Both the position numbers and the translations under genes were made by a program. From contig DDFA01000033.1 of assembly GCA_002336975.1 (NCBI GenBank), positions 1 to 8,386 of the forward strand: 8,386 bases of DNA. Reading direction: 5' to 3'. Below the pieces are notes generated by a model. The model was not told the DNA's origin. It ran no database searches and was given only the letters and a program-made list of their open reading frames with translations. How positions within the stretch are numbered: the stretch's first letter is position 1; every line of letters begins with the position of its first letter. This DNA comes from Phyllobacteriaceae bacterium UBA1940. GTDB lineage: Bacteria; Pseudomonadota; Alphaproteobacteria; Rhizobiales; Rhizobiaceae. Shown here in pieces: positions 1 to 6,015 of this stretch.

Positions 1-461
1 GCGACAACGCCCGCACCGCGCGGGCGATCGCGGCGGGGCTCGGGATCGAGCCGCGCGCCGACCTGTTGCCGCAGGACAAGCAGCGCATCGTCGGCGAGTT
101 GCGCGCCGCCGGCGACATCGTCGCCAAGGTCGGGGACGGCATCAATGACGCGCCGGCGCTCGCCGCCGCCGATGTCGGCATCGCCATGGGCGGCGGCGCC
201 GATGTGGCGCTGGAAACCGCCGACGCCGCCGTGCTGCACGGCCGGGTGCGCGACGTCGCCGGCATGGTCGAACTGTCGCGCGCGACGATGCGCAACATCT
301 GGCAGAACATCTCCATCGCGCTCGGGCTGAAGGCGGTGTTCCTGGTGACCACGGTGCTCGGCGTCACCGGCCTGTGGCCCGCCATCCTTGCCGACACAGG
401 CGCAACCGTGCTGGTCACGGCCAACGCCATGCGGCTGCTCGGCTGGAAGCCGCGCGGATAG
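1..461 (+). CDS. zntA: Zn/Cd/Pb-translocating P1B-type ATPase, C-terminal fragment
   Basis: This is the last 152 complete codons of a heavy-metal exporting P-type ATPase, truncated only by the window edge; the reading frame is open from base 1. The fragment begins inside the TGDN motif of the P/N domain. It then shows the hinge motif VGDGINDAP (fragment residues 43-51), the metal-ATPase A(D/E)VALETAD segment and the last two membrane helices (about 104-124 and 127-145). Two residues point to the divalent-metal ZntA subgroup rather than copper CopA: a Lys in the penultimate helix (GLK, fragment residue 110) and the Asp of ADTGATVLVTANA (fragment residue 131), which match the metal-site Lys and Asp described in E. 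coli ZntA. The protein would pump Zn2+, Cd2+ or Pb2+ from the cytoplasm using ATP. The N-terminal metal-binding domain and the CPC motif lie outside the window. No clear terminator follows the TAG. Confidence 0.93.
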   Translation, partial: DNARTARAIAAGLGIEPRADLLPQDKQRIVGELRAAGDIVAKVGDGINDAPALAAADVGIAMGGGADVALETADAAVLHGRVRDVAGMVELSRATMRNIWQNISIALGLKAVFLVTTVLGVTGLWPAILADTGATVLVTANAMRLLGWKPRG

Positions 462-862
462 GGCCGCCCGCCTCGCGCGCGTCCGTTGCAGCGATGGCAC
501 GGCCGATGGTCCCGGCGCTCCTCTTCTCCGTCTCGCTGCGCTCGACACCTCTCCCCCTGTCGTCGCAGGGCAATTGCATATGACCGGCAATTCCCCTTAA
601 CCCGGCCTCCGCTTCGCTCGGCTGCCCTCTCCCCTCGGGGAGAAGATGGTCGCGAAGCGACCGGATGAGGGGCCAAAATACCGGACGCGATGGCCCAACC
701 ATCAAGGGCGGGGGCCGCGACGCGACGCGGCGCAGGATGGGGGTGCGACATGCCCTGGCCCGACCATCCGGGTCGACCGACGATGCATCGCGGGCCTCAA
801 CCGCGGTCGACGGGCATGGATTGATGTGCGACAACGCGGCTGAAGCCATTCAGGATCGCGCT
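462..862. other. Gene-free interval between zntA-like gene and DUF2214 gene
   Basis: This 401-bp interval holds a RIME-like palindromic repeat in its first half. The second half (about 677-862) is GC-rich, and I see no convincing gene, RNA or terminator in it. Short open frames cross it on both strands, but none has a recognisable protein sequence or a ribosome site. A TTGATG hexamer at 821-826 could be part of a promoter for the DUF2214 gene, but no good -10 follows at the right distance. Confidence 0.6.
516..676. repeat. RIME-like palindromic intergenic repeat (rhizobial type)
   Basis: The stretch is built from short perfect inverted repeats: CCCTG/CAGGG (555-559/566-570), AATTGC/GCAATT (572-577/587-592), TCTCCCC-TC-GGGGAGA (628-643) and GGTCGC-GAA-GCGACC (648-662), the last followed by GGATGAGGGGCC. 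Read on the - strand, the right end gives the phrase CCCCTCATCCGG followed by a palindrome and CTTCTCCCC. That is the style of intergenic mosaic elements common in Rhizobium, Sinorhizobium and Mesorhizobium. The left arm also carries CTCGACACCTCTCCCC, a related phrase. Boundaries are approximate and the family assignment is from memory. Such elements are non-coding and often act as transcript 3' structures. Confidence 0.6.
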
Positions 863-1312
863 ATGTTCACGGATTTCATCCTCGCCTCGCTGCACCATGT
901 TCTGGCGTTTTCCATGCTGGCGGCGCTCGCAATCGAACTGGTCACCGTCAAACCCGGCCTTGCCGCTCCTGCGGTCAAACGGCTGGCGATCATCGACGGG
1001 ATCTATGGCGGGTTGGCGACGGCGGTCCTGATCGTCGGCAGCTGCCGGGTCATATGGGGCCTGAAGGGCTGGGACGCCTATTCCGGCAATGTCTGGTTCT
1101 GGCACAAGATGGGCGTTTTCGCCATCATCGCGCTATTGTCATTGCCGCCGACGCTGCGGTTCCTGAAATGGCGCAAAGCAGCTGCGGCCAACCCATCATT
1201 CGTCGCGCCGGACGCAGAGGTGAAGACGGTCCGCCGCTTCATGCACGCCGAGGCCGGTCTGTTCCTGCTGATCCCCGTGTTCGCCGCGGCGATGGCGCGC
1301 TACGGCGCCTGA
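863..1312 (+). CDS. DUF2214 family integral membrane protein
   Basis: A 149-residue protein with four predicted membrane helices (about 5-27, 44-64, 80-98 and 128-145) and short cytoplasmic loops. It matches the pattern of the uncharacterised DUF2214 family: an early paired His (HH, 11-12), Glu25, the RLAxxDxxYG segment (40-49), the FWxKMxxF segment (79-86), LSLPPTLRFxKWR (92-104) and a His-Glu pair opening helix 4 (129-130). The conserved His, Glu and Asp in or near helices suggest a cofactor or ion role, but no function is established. The frame is open far upstream, through the repeat. I chose ATG 863 because AGGA (852-855) sits 7 nt before it and because the family motif begins at once. 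Its 3' end overlaps the convergent nth by 13 bp. Confidence 0.85.
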   Translation: MFTDFILASLHHVLAFSMLAALAIELVTVKPGLAAPAVKRLAIIDGIYGGLATAVLIVGSCRVIWGLKGWDAYSGNVWFWHKMGVFAIIALLSLPPTLRFLKWRKAAAANPSFVAPDAEVKTVRRFMHAEAGLFLLIPVFAAAMARYGA

Positions 1313-2091
1313 GGCGCGACCGGCCCGTCGCCGTCGATCGGCACAAGCGGGGCGGGTACGTCGCTGGCCTTGTCGGGCGCGTTGCAGATGTCTGCGATGA
1401 CACAGTTCCAGCAATCGGGCTTGCGCGCCTTGCAGACATAGCGCCCATGCAGGATCAGCCAGTGATGGGCGTGGCGCATATATTTCTCGGGAATGATGCG
1501 CACCAGTTTCGCCTCCACCTCGTCCGGCGTCTTGCCCGGCGCCAGCTTCAGCCGGTTGCCGAGGCGCAGGATATGGGTGTCGACCGCCATGGTCGGCTGG
1601 CCGAACGCCATGTTGAGCACGACATTGGCGGTCTTGCGCCCGACGCCCGGCAGGCTGGTCAGCGCGTCGCGGTCGGCGGGAACCTCGCCGCCGAAATTGT
1701 CGATCAGCGCCCGCGACAGGGCGATGACATTCTTCGCCTTGTTGCGCCACAGGCCGATGGTTCGGATGTGGTCGGCCACGCCTGCCTCGCCCAGCGCCAG
1801 CATTTTTTGCGGCGTGTCGGCGACGGCGAACAGGCCGCGCGTCGCCTTGTTGACGCCGGCGTCGGTCGCCTGCGCCGACAGCACGACGGCAACCAGCAGC
1901 GTGTAGGCGTTGACGTGCTCCAGCTCGCCCTTCGGCTCGGGCCGCTGCACCGCGAAGCGGCGAAAGATCTCCGCTACTTCGTCGGGCGAATAGTCCGACG
2001 GCCAGCGGGTCTTTCGCGCCGTCCCGGCGGCCGTCCGGCGCGGCTTCGCGGGTTTTGACACTGCGTCGATTTTGGATTTTGATTTGGCCAT
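1300..2091 (-). CDS. nth: Endonuclease III (DNA glycosylase/AP lyase)
   Basis: A 263-residue base-excision-repair enzyme that removes oxidised pyrimidines and cleaves the resulting abasic site by beta-elimination. The helix-hairpin-helix LPGVGRKTANVVLN (147-160) carries the catalytic Lys153. The catalytic Asp171 lies in AVDTHILRLGNR. The C-terminal [4Fe-4S] loop has Cys220, 227, 230 and 236 in exact C-x6-C-x2-C-x5-C spacing. LLVAVVLSAQATD (65-77) is the usual N-lobe helix. The first 35 or so residues are a Lys/Arg/Ser/Ala-rich extension absent from the E. coli enzyme (211 aa). I chose ATG 2091 because GGA lies 5 nt upstream of it on this strand; an in-frame ATG at 2115 lacks a ribosome site. 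Acidic and proline-rich residues follow the cluster at the C terminus. The gene is convergent with DUF2214 and divergent from DUF2244. Confidence 0.96.
   Translation of the reverse strand: MAKSKSKIDAVSKPAKPRRTAAGTARKTRWPSDYSPDEVAEIFRRFAVQRPEPKGELEHVNAYTLLVAVVLSAQATDAGVNKATRGLFAVADTPQKMLALGEAGVADHIRTIGLWRNKAKNVIALSRALIDNFGGEVPADRDALTSLPGVGRKTANVVLNMAFGQPTMAVDTHILRLGNRLKLAPGKTPDEVEAKLVRIIPEKYMRHAHHWLILHGRYVCKARKPDCWNCVIADICNAPDKASDVPAPLVPIDGDGPVAPQAP
2055..2083 (+). promoter_or_regulatory. Candidate sigma70-type promoter for the DUF2244 gene
   Basis: A perfect TTGACA (2055-2060) is followed after 17 bp by TTTGAT (2078-2083, four of six to TATAAT) in a locally T-rich tract. Initiation near 2090 would give a leader of about 24 nt before ATG 2114. 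The whole element lies inside the first codons of the divergent nth gene, which have little alternative space because the two start codons are only 22 bp apart. Predicted by eye. Confidence 0.4.
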
Positions 2092-2113
2092 TTCATCCGT
2101 ATATTCGCCCTCC

Positions 2114-2608
2114 ATGGCCGACACAAATGCGCCCGGCGCGTCAGCCGAGGAACCGTTCTTCAGCGCGCTCCTGACCCCGCACCGATCGCTGGGGCGGACC
2201 GGCTTCATGCTGGTCATGGGGGCGATGCTGGCCGGCTGGGCGGTCACCGGCGTCGTCTTCCTGTCGCAGGGCGCCTGGCCGGTGTTCGGCTTCTTCGGCC
2301 TCGACGTGCTGGCGCTCTACATCGCCTTCAGGCTGAACTACCGGGCGGCGCGGGCGCACGAACTTGTCTCGGTCTCGCGCACCTCGGTCGACATCCGCCA
2401 GACCGCGCCGTCGGGTGCGTCGCGCGACCACCATTTCAACCCGTTCTGGACCCGCTTCAACGTCGCCCGCCACGACGAAGTCGGCATCACCTCGATGGTT
2501 GTCGAGGGCCAGGGCCGCAGCGTCGCCATCGGCTCGTTCCTCAACCCCGACGACCGCGACAGTTTCGCCACGGCGTTCGGCCAGGCGCTGGCGGCTGCGC
2601 GGGCGTAG
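2114..2608 (+). CDS. DUF2244 family membrane protein
   Basis: A 164-residue protein recognisable as DUF2244, an uncharacterised family common in alphaproteobacteria. The family entry phrase LTPHRSL (20-26) precedes two adjacent membrane helices (about 31-51 and 54-74). The joining segment has GAWPVFGFFGLDVL, and the second helix ends in the family hallmark AFRLNYRAARAHE (71-83). A soluble C-terminal domain follows, with FNPFWTRFNV (108-117) and a GRSVAIGSFLNPDDR segment (134-148). Inner-membrane location is likely; function is unknown. ATG 2114 is chosen because the family motif starts soon after it. No Shine-Dalgarno is evident, so translation may begin on a short or weakly structured leader. 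It is divergent from nth. The next gene starts 89 bp downstream. Confidence 0.88.
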   Translation: MADTNAPGASAEEPFFSALLTPHRSLGRTGFMLVMGAMLAGWAVTGVVFLSQGAWPVFGFFGLDVLALYIAFRLNYRAARAHELVSVSRTSVDIRQTAPSGASRDHHFNPFWTRFNVARHDEVGITSMVVEGQGRSVAIGSFLNPDDRDSFATAFGQALAAARA

Positions 2609-2697
2609 CGGGCCAGCTGGCGCCGATACGCATGGCGCAGGAATCGGGTGGAGACTTGAGGCCCGCGCCGCCATATTGAGGGCCAGGGAGATAGGCC

Positions 2698-3597
2698 ATG
2701 AACGCACAGATCGCCGTCCTGAAGAAGGACATCACGCCGCTGGCCGGCGACGCCGACGCCGCCGACTATGAAATCGTAAGGCGGGTGATCGAGAAGATCA
2801 GCCTCGACTATCGCGACCAGCCCTCGCTGGAGGCGCTGGCGGCCGAGGTCGGCGAGACCGAGACAGGCCTGCAGAAACTGTTCACCCGCTGGGCGGGCCT
2901 CAGCCCCAAGGCGTTCTTGCAGGCGGTGACGCTCGACCATGCCCGCCGGCTGCTCGACCAGGGCGCGCCGCTGCTGGAAACCTCGTTCGAGGTCGGCATG
3001 TCGGGTCCAGGCCGGCTGCACGATCTGTTCGTGACGCATGAGGCGATGTCGCCCGGCGACTACAAGTCGCGCGGTTCGGGCCTCGTCATCCGCTACGGGT
3101 GGCACATCTCGCCGTTCGGGCGGGCGCTGTTGATGGTCACCGACCGCGGCCTCGCCGGCCTGTCCTTCAACGATCCGGGGGAGGACCGCGCCGCCTTCAC
3201 CGACATGAGCCGCCGATGGCCCAACGCGACCTATGTCGAGGACATCGCCGCCACCGCGCCCTACGCCGCGCGCGTCTTCGACCCGACGCGCTGGCGCGGC
3301 GACGAACCCTTGCGGGTGGTGATGATCGGCACCGATTTTCAGGTCCGCGTCTGGGACGCGCTGCTGAAGATCCCGATGGGCGCCGCGCGCACCTATTCGT
3401 CGATCGCCGGCGAAATCGGCCAACCCACGGCCAGCCGCGCGGTCGGCGCGGCCATCGGCGCCAATCCGATCTCCTTTGTCGTCCCCTGCCACCGGGCGCT
3501 GGGCAAATCCGGCGCGCTGACCGGCTATCACTGGGGGCTGACGCGCAAGCGCGCCATCCTCGGCTGGGAGGCGGGCCAACTGGTTAGTCCTTGCTAA
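2698..3597 (+). CDS. AraC-type HTH / O6-alkylguanine-DNA methyltransferase fusion (Ada-like, lacks N-terminal Ada domain)
   Basis: A 299-residue two-domain protein. Residues 23-125 form an AraC/Ada-type helix-turn-helix domain (SLEALAAEVG at 43-52, HARRLLDQG at 81-89, SPGDYKSRG at 118-126). Residues about 130-295 are an MGMT domain that irreversibly takes alkyl groups from O6-alkylguanine. It has TYSSIAGEIGQPTASRAVGAAIGANP (232-257, recognition helix with the Arg247 finger and the conserved Asn256), the PCHR active site with acceptor Cys264, and Glu291 in KRAILGWEAG. The N-terminal phosphotriester-sensing Cys domain of E. coli Ada (about 80-90 aa) is absent, so it cannot switch by that route. 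The motif after PCHR is ALGKSG instead of the commoner VIGKDG. AGGGAG at 2685-2690, 7 nt before ATG 2698, is a strong ribosome site. The gene ends 14 bp inside the convergent recF. Confidence 0.93.
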   Translation: MNAQIAVLKKDITPLAGDADAADYEIVRRVIEKISLDYRDQPSLEALAAEVGETETGLQKLFTRWAGLSPKAFLQAVTLDHARRLLDQGAPLLETSFEVGMSGPGRLHDLFVTHEAMSPGDYKSRGSGLVIRYGWHISPFGRALLMVTDRGLAGLSFNDPGEDRAAFTDMSRRWPNATYVEDIAATAPYAARVFDPTRWRGDEPLRVVMIGTDFQVRVWDALLKIPMGAARTYSSIAGEIGQPTASRAVGAAIGANPISFVVPCHRALGKSGALTGYHWGLTRKRAILGWEAGQLVSPC

Positions 3598-4750
3598 CAC
3601 TGCCATTGGCGACGGTCAGGAACCGCGCCTGGCCGGCGATGCTGGAAAACAGCGCCGCGTCGGTTCCGGTCATCAAGGTCTGGTAGCCGAGGTCGGCCAG
3701 GATGGCGAACAGCGCGGCGCGGCGGCCGGCGTCGAGATGCGCCGCGATCTCGTCGAGCAGCAGGATCGGCGTCAGACCCGAGACATCAGCGGTCAGCCGC
3801 GCATGCGACAGCGTCATGCCGACCAGCAGCGCCTTCTGCTCTCCCGTCGAACAATACTGCGCCGGCATGTCCTTGGGCCGATGCCGCACCAGCAGATCCG
3901 AGCGGTGCGGCCCGGTCAATGTGCGTCCCGCCGCACGGTCGCGGCCGCGCTCCGCCGCCAGGCGGGCGGCGAAACCGGCTTCGACGTCGACCGCCGGCCG
4001 CAGCGCCACATCACGCTCCAGCTCGCCGTCTAGTTCGATGTCCGCCTTCGGAAAGGCCCCGTCTTCCGGCAACAATTCGGTCATCGCGCGCAGCAATTGC
4101 ACCAGTTCGGTGCGCGCCGCCGCAATCGCCACGCCGGTTTCGGCCATCTGCGCCTCGATGGCGTCGAACCAGCGGCCGTCGCTCGACTGTTCGGCCAGCA
4201 GCCGGTTGCGGCCGCGCATGGCGCGCTCATAGTCCTGCGCCCGCCTCGCATGGGCCGGATCGATCGCCAGCACCAGCCGGTCGAGATAGCGGCGGCGGTC
4301 GCCGGCCGCGCCGGTGAACAGCGCGTCCATCGCCGGCGTCAGCCAGATGACGCGCAGCCGTTCCATCAGATCGTCCATGCTGGCGGCCGCGCCGTTGATG
4401 CGCACTTTTCGGCCGCCTTCGCCGTCGCCATTGCCACCCGACGCGCCGGTGCCGATGTCGCATTCGCCTTCATCGCCCCCGAGAGCCGCGTGGATGGCGA
4501 AACCGGCGCTGGCGTCGCGACCGGCCATTTCGGCATAGGCGGCGCGGCGCAGGCCGCGTCCGGGCGTCAGTAGGGACACAGCTTCGAGCAAATTTGTTTT
4601 GCCGGCTCCATTTTCGCCCGAGAGCACCACCAGCCCCGGCAAAAGATCGATCGCCGCGGCCGAATAATTGCGGAAATTGGCAAGCTTCAGCCGCTCGACG
4701 AAGACGCGCGCGGGCGCGCGGGCTGAGGCGCCGGTCGGTTGGCTAGACAC
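3584..4750 (-). CDS. recF: DNA replication/repair ATPase RecF
   Basis: A 388-residue SMC-like ATPase that acts with RecO and RecR to load RecA on gapped DNA. The N-terminal FVERLKLANFRNYS (17-30) is the typical RecF opening. Walker A is GENGAGKT (45-52), the ABC signature is STGEQK (301-306), Walker B is ILLLDE (329-334) and the D-loop follows as AAHLD (336-340). TGPHRSDL (279-286) is another family block. A Gly-rich, acidic loop at about 91-114 is longer than in typical 360-380 aa relatives. The start is GTG 4750, which overlaps the dnaN stop by 8 nt (GTGTCTAG). A stop codon lies four codons upstream in this frame and no later start keeps the core intact, so GTG is well supported and implies translational coupling to dnaN. 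Expression probably depends on dnaN transcription. Confidence 0.97.
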   Translation of the reverse strand: MSSQPTGASARAPARVFVERLKLANFRNYSAAAIDLLPGLVVLSGENGAGKTNLLEAVSLLTPGRGLRRAAYAEMAGRDASAGFAIHAALGGDEGECDIGTGASGGNGDGEGGRKVRINGAAASMDDLMERLRVIWLTPAMDALFTGAAGDRRRYLDRLVLAIDPAHARRAQDYERAMRGRNRLLAEQSSDGRWFDAIEAQMAETGVAIAAARTELVQLLRAMTELLPEDGAFPKADIELDGELERDVALRPAVDVEAGFAARLAAERGRDRAAGRTLTGPHRSDLLVRHRPKDMPAQYCSTGEQKALLVGMTLSHARLTADVSGLTPILLLDEIAAHLDAGRRAALFAILADLGYQTLMTGTDAALFSSIAGQARFLTVANGSVSKD

Positions 4751-5861
4751 GCATCGGCATCAGCACATAGAGCGCGTGCTCGTCGCTGGCGTCCTGGATA
4801 AGCGTCGGCGAGCCGGCGTCGGCGAGCATGAAACGCGCCTCGCTGCCGCTCAATTGCGCCGCAACATCAAGCAGATAGCGCGCGTTGAAGCCGATCTCGA
4901 TCGGGTCCGAGCCATAGTCCGCCGACAGTTCCTCGGTGGCGCTGCCCGAATCCGGATTGTTGACGGTCAGCACCACCTGGCCGTCGCTGATCGCCATCTT
5001 GACCGCGCGGCCGCGCTCCGACGAGATCGTCGAGACCCGGTCGACGGCCTGCGCGAACGTCTGGCGGTCGATGATCAGGCGCTTGTCGTTGCCGGTCGGA
5101 ATCACCCGCTGATAGTCGGGGAAGGTGCCGTCGATCAGTTTTGAAGTCAGTACAACCGCGCCGATTGTTAGCCGGATTTTGGTTTCCGAAAGCTCGACAG
5201 TGACCGCCACGTCCGGATCGTCGACGAGTTTTTGCAGTTCGGCGACGGTCTTGCGCGGGATGATGACGCCCGGCATGCCTTCCGAGCCAGCCGGCGCTTC
5301 GGTCTCGGCGCGCGCCAGACGATGTCCGTCAGTGGCCACGGACCTGAGCTTCAGCTGGCCGCCGGCCTCCATGGTGTGGACATAGATGCCGTTCAGATAA
5401 TAGCGCGTTTCTTCGGTCGAGATGGCGAACTGGGTCTTTTCGATCAGGTGCCTGAGCACCGCCGAATCCATGCGGAAAATGTGCGAGAAGGCGCCGGCCG
5501 ACAATTCCGGGAAGTCCGACTGAGGCAGGCATTGCAGGCGGAACGAGGCGCGACCGGAAATGACGTTCATCGAATTGCCGTCATCGGCGGTCTTGAGCAT
5601 CACCTCCGCCCCGTCGGGCAGCTTGCGCACGATGTCGTAGAGCAGGTGGGCGGGCACCGTCGTGGCGCCGGCGCGGTCGACCTGGGCCGGCGTCGCCTCG
5701 GTCATCTCCAGATCGAGATCTGTGGCCTTCAGTTCCAGGCTCGCGCCGTCGGCCTTCAGCAGCACGTTCGACAGGATCGGAATGGTGTTGCGCCGCTCCA
5801 CCACCCGATGGATGTGGTTCAGCGATTTGAGAAGATTGGCACGCTCCAGGGTCACACGCAT
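4743..5861 (-). CDS. dnaN: DNA polymerase III beta subunit (sliding clamp)
   Basis: A 372-residue beta clamp, the usual family length, made of three repeated clamp domains (about 1-120, 128-246 and 247-372). Two subunits would form a ring that tethers the polymerase to DNA. Recognisable blocks are NTIPILSNVLL (25-35), the FPELS phrase of domain 2, RYYLNGIYVH, ATDGHRLARAE, IPRKTVAELQKL, the FPDYQRVIP block of domain 3, and the C-terminal MPMRV, which contributes to the peptide-binding pocket (MPMRL in E. coli). Start ATG 5861 has a modest CGGGA about 9 nt upstream. It lies 154 bp downstream of the dnaA stop and beyond the dnaA terminator, so a promoter of its own within 5862-5960 is likely; I could not identify one with confidence. 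The 3' end is coupled to recF. Confidence 0.98.
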   Translation of the reverse strand: MRVTLERANLLKSLNHIHRVVERRNTIPILSNVLLKADGASLELKATDLDLEMTEATPAQVDRAGATTVPAHLLYDIVRKLPDGAEVMLKTADDGNSMNVISGRASFRLQCLPQSDFPELSAGAFSHIFRMDSAVLRHLIEKTQFAISTEETRYYLNGIYVHTMEAGGQLKLRSVATDGHRLARAETEAPAGSEGMPGVIIPRKTVAELQKLVDDPDVAVTVELSETKIRLTIGAVVLTSKLIDGTFPDYQRVIPTGNDKRLIIDRQTFAQAVDRVSTISSERGRAVKMAISDGQVVLTVNNPDSGSATEELSADYGSDPIEIGFNARYLLDVAAQLSGSEARFMLADAGSPTLIQDASDEHALYVLMPMRV

Positions 5862-5894
5862 AACGACCGGTCCCGATCAAATGAAAGCTCTGGG

Positions 5895-5915
5895 CGCAGG
5901 CGCTATGCGCCTGCG
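5895..5915. other. Perfect 9-bp hairpin in the dnaA-dnaN intergenic region
   Basis: CGCAGGCGC and GCGCCTGCG are separated by a 3-nt loop, a perfect inverted repeat 34 bp upstream of the dnaN start on the - strand. No U-tract directly follows on either strand, so it does not look like a classical terminator. It could be an operator, a leader structure limiting dnaN translation, or a transcript-stabilising stem. Confidence 0.55.
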
Positions 5916-5959
5916 TCGACACGCCCGGAATGGGCAGGATTCGCCTGCAAAATGACAGG

Positions 5960-5988
5960 AAAACAACCCGCAACGCAAGGGTTGCGGG
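5960..5988 (-). terminator. Rho-independent terminator of dnaA
   Basis: Read on the - strand, CCCGCAAC, a 6-nt loop and GTTGCGGG form an 8-bp GC-rich stem (5988-5967), directly followed by TTGTTTT. It lies 27 bp after the dnaA stop codon. Position, stem and U-tract all fit an intrinsic terminator that separates dnaA from dnaN. Confidence 0.8.
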
Positions 5989-6015
5989 CCGTGCCTCCAC
6001 ATCTCAATCGCCCCG

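Noticed and set aside
1054..2058. Long + strand open frame opposite nth
   Set aside because: It mirrors the real nth gene on the other strand; the product is Arg/Gly/Asp-rich with no recognisable domain. High GC produces such long shadows.
2609..2697. E. coli-type Ada box upstream of the HTH-MGMT gene
   Set aside because: Only a GCGCA core is present within a GC-rich context, with no AAA before it and no well placed promoter.
3583..3598. Bidirectional terminator at the HTH-MGMT/recF junction
   Set aside because: The stem is only 5 bp, AT-containing, and lacks a T-run on either side.
2338..3606. 422-codon - strand open frame opposite DUF2244 and the HTH-MGMT gene
   Set aside because: It lies antisense to two genes with clear family motifs, and the product shows only low-complexity Arg/Gly/Asp composition.
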